Shown here one piece after another: positions 59,989 through 64,000 of a stretch of 64,000 bases of DNA. The stretch is from Ruoffia tabacinasalis. GTDB lineage: Bacteria; Bacillota; Bacilli; Lactobacillales; Aerococcaceae. Under the pieces are notes generated by a model. The model was not told the origin of the DNA, ran no database searches, and saw nothing but the letters and a program-made list of their open reading frames with translations. The position numbers were made by a program, and so were the translations under genes. Position 1 is the stretch's first letter; each line of letters begins with the position of its first letter. Location: contig NZ_JBHSHQ010000046.1 in assembly GCF_042652985.1 (NCBI RefSeq), positions 29,871 to 93,870 on the forward strand, read 5' to 3'.

Positions 59989-60061
59989 TGTCGGCTAAAG
60001 GAGTTGAACCCTCGACCCTCTGATTACAAATCAGATGCTCTACCAACTGAGCTAAGCCGGA
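59989..60061 (-). tRNA. tRNA-Thr (anticodon TGT), acceptor stem with two terminal mismatches
   Basis: 73 nt. D arm GCTC/GAGC, anticodon stem TCTGA/TCAGA with loop TTTGTAA (anticodon TGT, ACA codons) and T-loop TTCAACT are normal. The acceptor pairs only at positions 3-7: 1:72 is T-C and 2:71 is C-A. Usual Thr tRNAs here start GCCGGCT and end AGCCGGCA. Possibly a decaying or edited copy beside an integration scar. CCA not encoded. Confidence 0.8.
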
Positions 60062-60102
60062 ATATAATTTTATTAACTATACAATATTTCTATTTAATAG
60101 TA

Positions 60103-60152
60103 TGACCCGTACTGGGTTCGAACCAGTGACCCTCTGATTAAAAGTCAGATGC
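60103..60152 (-). pseudogene. 3' half of a tRNA-Lys gene (anticodon TTT), probable attachment site
   Basis: 50 nt matching tRNA-Lys from the start of the anticodon stem to the discriminator base (GCATCTGACTTTTAATCAGA ... CCAGTACGGGTC-A). The 5' half (acceptor strand and D arm) is absent: sequence after the GCATC boundary is unrelated. A 3' tRNA fragment of this kind is what is left at one end of an element that integrated into a tRNA gene. 41 bp from tRNA-Thr, same strand. Confidence 0.88.
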
Positions 60153-60723
60153 ATCTTAATTTCATGTAGTTGTAAGTGTTGGTATCCTTGAAAAACATCT
60201 ACACATAATTCAAAGTTATTAGCACGTATTGCTAAGTGATTTTAGAAATAGGACAAGAAATAGTACAAAATCGTGCCAGCATGATAGAATTATACTTTTA
60301 TAAAAAATAAAAAACCAAAAAAATATTTTTTTAATATTACTACTCATCCTCTCCATTAAGCAGATTCTCTGTACAAATGGAGAGGGTTATTTAATTTTAA
60401 TCACTTCAACATTTTTAAAGCATAATCAAAAGTCTTTAAAAAACTAGATATCCAGAGAATCTAATCGCATTTACTTCACACATTTTTTGATCTTGTTTCC
60501 TATTATCACACTCCTGCTTTGTTTAGGAATATGTTTATATTTTCAGTATTTCTTTAAATTATAGATACTAATCTCCTCATCTAACTTTATAATGTCCTTA
60601 TCATGAGTCAATATGCCCATGTCATATTCTAATTCTGTATATACTAGCAATTCATCATTATAAAGGTGAGCTTTCCATGTACAAACATTGGACTCGTCCT
60701 AATGGCGAATAACTTGAGATAAT
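60153..60723. other. Non-coding AT-rich stretch next to the attachment site
   Basis: No open frame with a ribosome-binding site. A hairpin CCTCTCCATT / AATGGAGAGG at 60349-60389 is the only clear structure. Probably degenerate mobile-element sequence. Confidence 0.5.
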
Positions 60724-60778
60724 ACACAAAACAACGCGCATAGAAGGTGAGGGTTACCTCAAGCCTCTGTACGCGTTG
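60724..60778 (-). terminator. Terminator of the cad operon
   Basis: CAACGCG / CGCGTTG outer arms (60732-60738, 60772-60778) with inner pairing of GAGG/CCTC; on the minus strand followed by TTTTGTG. Confidence 0.7.
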
Positions 60779-60835
60779 CTTTAATTTAGATAACAGGACC
60801 TTTTATCCCAGCCCCTTGCTTCTTTAAACATAATT

Positions 60836-63007
60836 TTATTCTTTTACTCTCATCAGTCGCAAACCATTTAGTGCCACTATTAGGGTTGCACCCATATCGG
60901 AAAGGATGGCAATCCAGAGCGTTAGCCAGCCTGGAATGACTAATAATAGGGCAATGAATTTAATAGCAATGGCAAAAGTAATATTAGCTTTGATAATATT
61001 AAGAGCTTTTCGGCTAAGTTTTACAGTGAATGGAAGTTTTCTTAAATCGTCCCCCATTAGTACAACATCTGCCGTTTCAAGTGCTGTATCTGTACCAGCT
61101 CCCCCCATTGCGATTCCAACTGTAGATGCTGCTAATGCAGGAGCATCATTGACACCATCCCCAACCATGGCTACGTTTCCGTACTCAGAATTTAATTGTT
61201 TTATATAGTCTAATTTGTCTTGAGGCATTAAATCAGCTCGGATATCAGATACTCCAACATGGCTGCCTATTGCATTCGCAGTTCCTTGGTTATCACCTGT
61301 AAGCATAATCGTTTTTTTAATTCCGAGTTGATGTAACTTTTGAATAATTTCCTTACTTGATTCACGAACTTCATCAGAAACTGCAATAACTCCTAGTATT
61401 TCTTTTTCAGTTCCAATAATCATGGCTGTTTTGCCTTGATTTTGAAGAGCTGTCACATTTTTCTCAAAGTCTTTATCGAAATCTGTAGTCAATAATTCTT
61501 TAAATAGTTTCGGGCTACCTATATAATAAATCGTCCCATTTACATTACCCTTTATCCCCTTACCAGTAATAGAGGAGAAATCCTCAACAAGTATATCAGA
61601 ATATGAAATGTTTTCTTCTTCTGCTTTGTTCATGATTGCTGAAGCAAGTGGATGTTGGGAACGATATTCTAATGCAGTAATGATTGCCAATAATTCTTTT
61701 CTATTCGTTTGATTATTCAATATGTTAAAATCAGTTACAACGGGAACACCTTTTGTTAACGTACCTGTTTTATCGAATGCGATTGCCTTTAAGGCACCCA
61801 TTTCTTCTAAATACACTCCACCTTTAATAAGAACACCTTTTTTCGCAGCATTGCCAATCGCCGAAACAATCGAAATCGGTGTAGAAATCACCAATGCACA
61901 TGGACAACCAACAACAAGAACAGCTAACCCTTGATAGATCCATGTTTCCCAACTGCCACCAAAGAGTAAAGGAGGGACTACAACAACTAATGCTGCAATG
62001 ATCATAATGATCGGTGTATAATATTTCGCGAATTTGTCTACAAATGCTTGCGCTGGAGCGCGTTCTCCTTGTGCTTCCTCTACAAGATGAATAATTTTAG
62101 AAATTGTTGTATCTTCTACAAGTTTTGTTATTTTTACTTCGAGTAATCCTTCTTCGTTTAAAGTACCTGCAAATACCTCATCATCAACTGTTTTCCCAAC
62201 AGGGACTGATTCGCCTGTAATCGCTGCCTGGTTTACTGCGGAATAGCCATTTACGACTACACCATCCATCGCAATCTTTTCACCAGGTTTTACAATCATG
62301 ATATCCCCAACAGCAATATCATCGACATGAATCATTATTTCTTGCTCATTACGTCTAACGAGTGCTTCTTTAGGGGCAATACCCATTAGAGAACGAATCG
62401 AATTTCTTGCTTTATCCATGGAGAACCGTTCAAGTTCTTCACTGAGAGCAAAGAGAATGACAACAAGAGCAACTTCTCCCCATTCACCAATAATGGCTCC
62501 ACCTATAACAGCCACTGTCATAAGGGTTTTCATGTCAAATTCTAAGCGGAGTAAGTTTTGTAAACCTACTTTAAACAGTGACAATCCACCAACCAACATT
62601 GATGTCAAAAACAATAAGGTTGTAAGAAGATTCTCTTCTCCATTTACAAACTGAGAGAAAAAACCGAAAGCAAGAAACAAAGTTGAATAAAGCAATGTAC
62701 TATACTTTTCATAAAATGGAACTTTCTCTTCTTCCGTATCTTCAGTCACCTCTTGCGAAACATTGCGTATAGACTTTTCAGGAGCTATTTTGAGATTCTC
62801 GAACGCACCAGCTTTTTCTAGTTCTTTAGTCGTTGTATCTCCGTAAACAGAGATCTTAGACGCACCAAAATTTACTTTTGCATCCTTAACCCCTGGAAGT
62901 TTTTTGACATTATTTTCAAATTTCCCCGCACAATTTGCGCAAGTAAATCCTTGAACGCGATAGGTTTTCATTTCTTGTTCAGATAATTTGACTAAATGTT
63001 CAGACAT
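60836..63007 (-). CDS. cadA: Cadmium/zinc-exporting P1B-type ATPase
   Basis: 723 residues. One N-terminal heavy-metal-associated domain with CANC (23-26), about eight membrane helices, the ion-channel motif VGCPCALVIS, phosphorylation site AFDKTGTLTKG, SQHPLA and the GDGVNDAPAL hinge. Highly similar by eye to plasmid-type CadA of staphylococci and listeria, which exports Cd2+, Zn2+ and Pb2+. Overlaps cadC by eight bases. It sits just inside a tRNA-Lys attachment-site fragment, consistent with arrival on a mobile element. Confidence 0.93.
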   Translation of the reverse strand: MSEHLVKLSEQEMKTYRVQGFTCANCAGKFENNVKKLPGVKDAKVNFGASKISVYGDTTTKELEKAGAFENLKIAPEKSIRNVSQEVTEDTEEEKVPFYEKYSTLLYSTLFLAFGFFSQFVNGEENLLTTLLFLTSMLVGGLSLFKVGLQNLLRLEFDMKTLMTVAVIGGAIIGEWGEVALVVILFALSEELERFSMDKARNSIRSLMGIAPKEALVRRNEQEIMIHVDDIAVGDIMIVKPGEKIAMDGVVVNGYSAVNQAAITGESVPVGKTVDDEVFAGTLNEEGLLEVKITKLVEDTTISKIIHLVEEAQGERAPAQAFVDKFAKYYTPIIMIIAALVVVVPPLLFGGSWETWIYQGLAVLVVGCPCALVISTPISIVSAIGNAAKKGVLIKGGVYLEEMGALKAIAFDKTGTLTKGVPVVTDFNILNNQTNRKELLAIITALEYRSQHPLASAIMNKAEEENISYSDILVEDFSSITGKGIKGNVNGTIYYIGSPKLFKELLTTDFDKDFEKNVTALQNQGKTAMIIGTEKEILGVIAVSDEVRESSKEIIQKLHQLGIKKTIMLTGDNQGTANAIGSHVGVSDIRADLMPQDKLDYIKQLNSEYGNVAMVGDGVNDAPALAASTVGIAMGGAGTDTALETADVVLMGDDLRKLPFTVKLSRKALNIIKANITFAIAIKFIALLLVIPGWLTLWIAILSDMGATLIVALNGLRLMRVKE

Positions 63008-63368
63008 TTAATTTTCCTTCTTTCTCATGTGCTAATGCATTTTCAAATAATTGCTCAACATGCTCATCATCTAGCGAATAAAAAGCTAATCTTCCTTCCT
63101 TCCTAAACGTAACAACCCCTTGCGTATAAAGTGTGCGTAAGTGGTGGGAAGTATTTGCGATTGTGATTCCAATAATATTTGCTATATCACAAACACATAA
63201 CTCTTCACCTTTTAACAAAGCAAAGGTAATTTTCGCCCTATTTTCTACTGCTACAGCTTTAAATAATTGGGCCATTCTGTCGATATCAACTGTTTGTAGT
63301 TCGTCTTGTATTCGAGTTACCTTTTCTTCGTCATAACAATAAATCTCACAAATATCCTTCTCATTCAT
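63000..63368 (-). CDS. cadC: Cadmium-responsive ArsR/SmtB-family repressor
   Basis: 122 residues starting MNEKDICEIYCYDEEKV. Cys7, Cys11, Cys58 and Cys60, the metal-sensing set of plasmid pI258 CadC, are all present at the same positions. The winged helix contains ELCVCDIANIIGITIANTSHHLRTLYTQGVV. Binds its own operator until Cd/Pb/Zn releases it. GGAGTGAG before ATG 63368; an in-frame ATG at 63392 is not supported. Confidence 0.94.
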   Translation of the reverse strand: MNEKDICEIYCYDEEKVTRIQDELQTVDIDRMAQLFKAVAVENRAKITFALLKGEELCVCDIANIIGITIANTSHHLRTLYTQGVVTFRKEGRLAFYSLDDEHVEQLFENALAHEKEGKLNV

Positions 63369-63388
63369 TTTTCTCACTCCGTTCCCAT

Positions 63389-63449
63389 TCAAGTAAATGC
63401 TTGATTATAGTATATGTTTTTTGTTGTAACTAGTCAAGTGGATACTTGA
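63389..63449 (-). promoter_or_regulatory. cadCA promoter with two CadC-type operators
   Basis: TTGACT (63437-63432), 17-bp spacer, TATACT (63414-63409). Two palindromes, TCAAGTAAATGCTTGA (63389-63404, over the transcript start) and TCAAGTGGATACTTGA (63434-63449, at the -35), share a TCAAG-n6-CTTGA pattern, fitting ArsR-family metal repressors. Confidence 0.8.
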
Positions 63450-63890
63450 ATAGTAAAAGTTTGACTTCATAGTTTGGCTAGAACAACTTGATCGTGTGAA
63501 TTGATAGTGCTGTTTCAAATTCAGAATGGTGTCAATTAGTCATAAATCCGGTGTCGTTTAGGGAGCGAGCCCGGATTTGACTTCAAAAGTATCAACAAGC
63601 GCCACTACTTATCTGTATTGCTATTTTAGTCTCAGTAAAATCCCGAAATATTAAACATCTATTATGAAGAGAGTAAATTTGAAGCAGCTCACAGCGAGTT
63701 GGGACAGAGTAGAAGCCCAATGTGTAACTGACAACAAGTATCTCCTAACTATTTGATGGGATGGAGTGACTCTAGTATTGCTAATGTTGAAAAGGTTCCA
63801 GTTGTTGAAGCAATCGTTGACTTTGAATACGTGATGTAAATTTTGGTTTTATTTCGCACTAACTTCAAGCGCTATGTTGCACTAATAGAA
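63450..63890. other. Non-coding or decayed region right of the cad operon
   Basis: No supported gene. Contains an AAATCCGG / CCGGATTT inverted repeat with a 20-base loop (63545-63582). A short frame at 63756-63839 encodes MGWSDSSIANVEKVPVVEAI... to VM-stop, and it continues upstream without a start to 63732, so it may be the C-terminal relic of a lost gene I cannot name. Confidence 0.45.
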
Positions 63891-63928
63891 CAAAAAAAGA
63901 CTATTTCGCTAAATGAAATAGTCCTTTT
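63891..63928 (-). terminator. Terminator of the gene entering from the right
   Basis: GACTATTTC / GAAATAGTC arms (63899-63907, 63915-63923) with A-run on the left giving TTTTTTT on the minus strand. Confidence 0.85.
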
Positions 63929-63934
63929 TATTAC

Positions 63935-64000
63935 TTATTTTACTCCAATGACTAAACTATCTCGTGCAGCTTCCACTACTTCTGTCGTGATAGTTTCAAG
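63935..64000 (-). CDS. C-terminal end of an unidentified protein, cut by the window edge
   Basis: Open to the right edge; the last 21 residues are LETITTEVVEAARDSLVIGVK followed by TAA at 63937-63935. A terminator follows immediately, which supports a real gene end. Too short to assign. Confidence 0.6.
   Translation of the reverse strand, partial: LETITTEVVEAARDSLVIGVK

Noticed and set aside
63756..63839. Real small gene starting at 63756
   Set aside because: No ribosome-binding site, and the frame is open upstream past the ATG, so it looks like the tail of a lost gene rather than a small protein.

Overview
The window is a low-GC Gram-positive (Firmicutes) chromosome segment, most likely from the order Lactobacillales. 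The evidence is an RNA polymerase delta subunit gene beside pyrG, a DUF1934/LipL/HD-hydrolase neighbourhood, two methionine T-boxes, cysteine-free L33/S14 under a Zur-type box, and a Lactococcus-like N5-(carboxyethyl)ornithine synthase. I cannot fix the genus from sequence alone; an Aerococcaceae- or Carnobacteriaceae-like organism would fit.

Layout. 1-3720: pyrG (partial, with a CTP-sensing type leader), rpoE, DUF1934, lipL, HD phosphohydrolase. 3800-4447: palindromic repeat array A. 4513-11176: M20 amidohydrolase, four tandem MetQ/NlpA-type binding proteins behind a methionine T-box, and a divergent aminotransferase. 11221-11560: 41-bp array B. 11672-18685: two flavin oxidoreductases, yebC, a membrane protein, a nitroreductase, a MATE exporter with a possible attenuated leader, an esterase. 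18807-19457: zinc-starvation ribosomal-protein operon. 19584-25063: heterodimeric ABC exporter and a two-component system. 25148-25545: 41-bp array C. 25578-28833: TetR-autoregulated ABC-2 exporter. 28878-32992: GDPD gene and two branched-chain amino-acid binding proteins, each behind its own leader-peptide attenuator. 33060-42143: tRNA-Leu, CEOS-like enzyme, CorA-like transporter, PH protein, Pcp/DUF969/DUF979 operon, PAP2, deacetylase, lipid kinase. 42221-45789: T-box methionine biosynthesis operon (metA, transsulfuration, MalY). 45811-49507: nucleoside hydrolase, three GNATs, DUF6176-like protein, rhodanese. 49829-57512: M20/DUF3100 operon, AGCS symporter, PHP operon, BrnQ. 57591-59294: secreted protein, array D, DUF937 protein. 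59463-64000: integrase pseudogene, an odd tRNA-Thr, a 3' tRNA-Lys fragment (probable attachment-site scar) and a cadmium-resistance operon.

How it works together. Amino-acid scavenging dominates: methionine binding proteins and the methionine biosynthesis operon share T-box control, while two paralogous LivJ-like proteins follow leader peptides with Val-Val-Val-rich and Ile-x5 control segments and conserved, partly covarying alternative pairings. That pair is the strongest candidate for an undescribed regulatory system here. None of the six binding proteins has a lipobox cysteine or a transporter partner nearby. A second genome-level oddity is four unrelated intergenic palindromic arrays, three of which share a 41-bp period despite different sequences.
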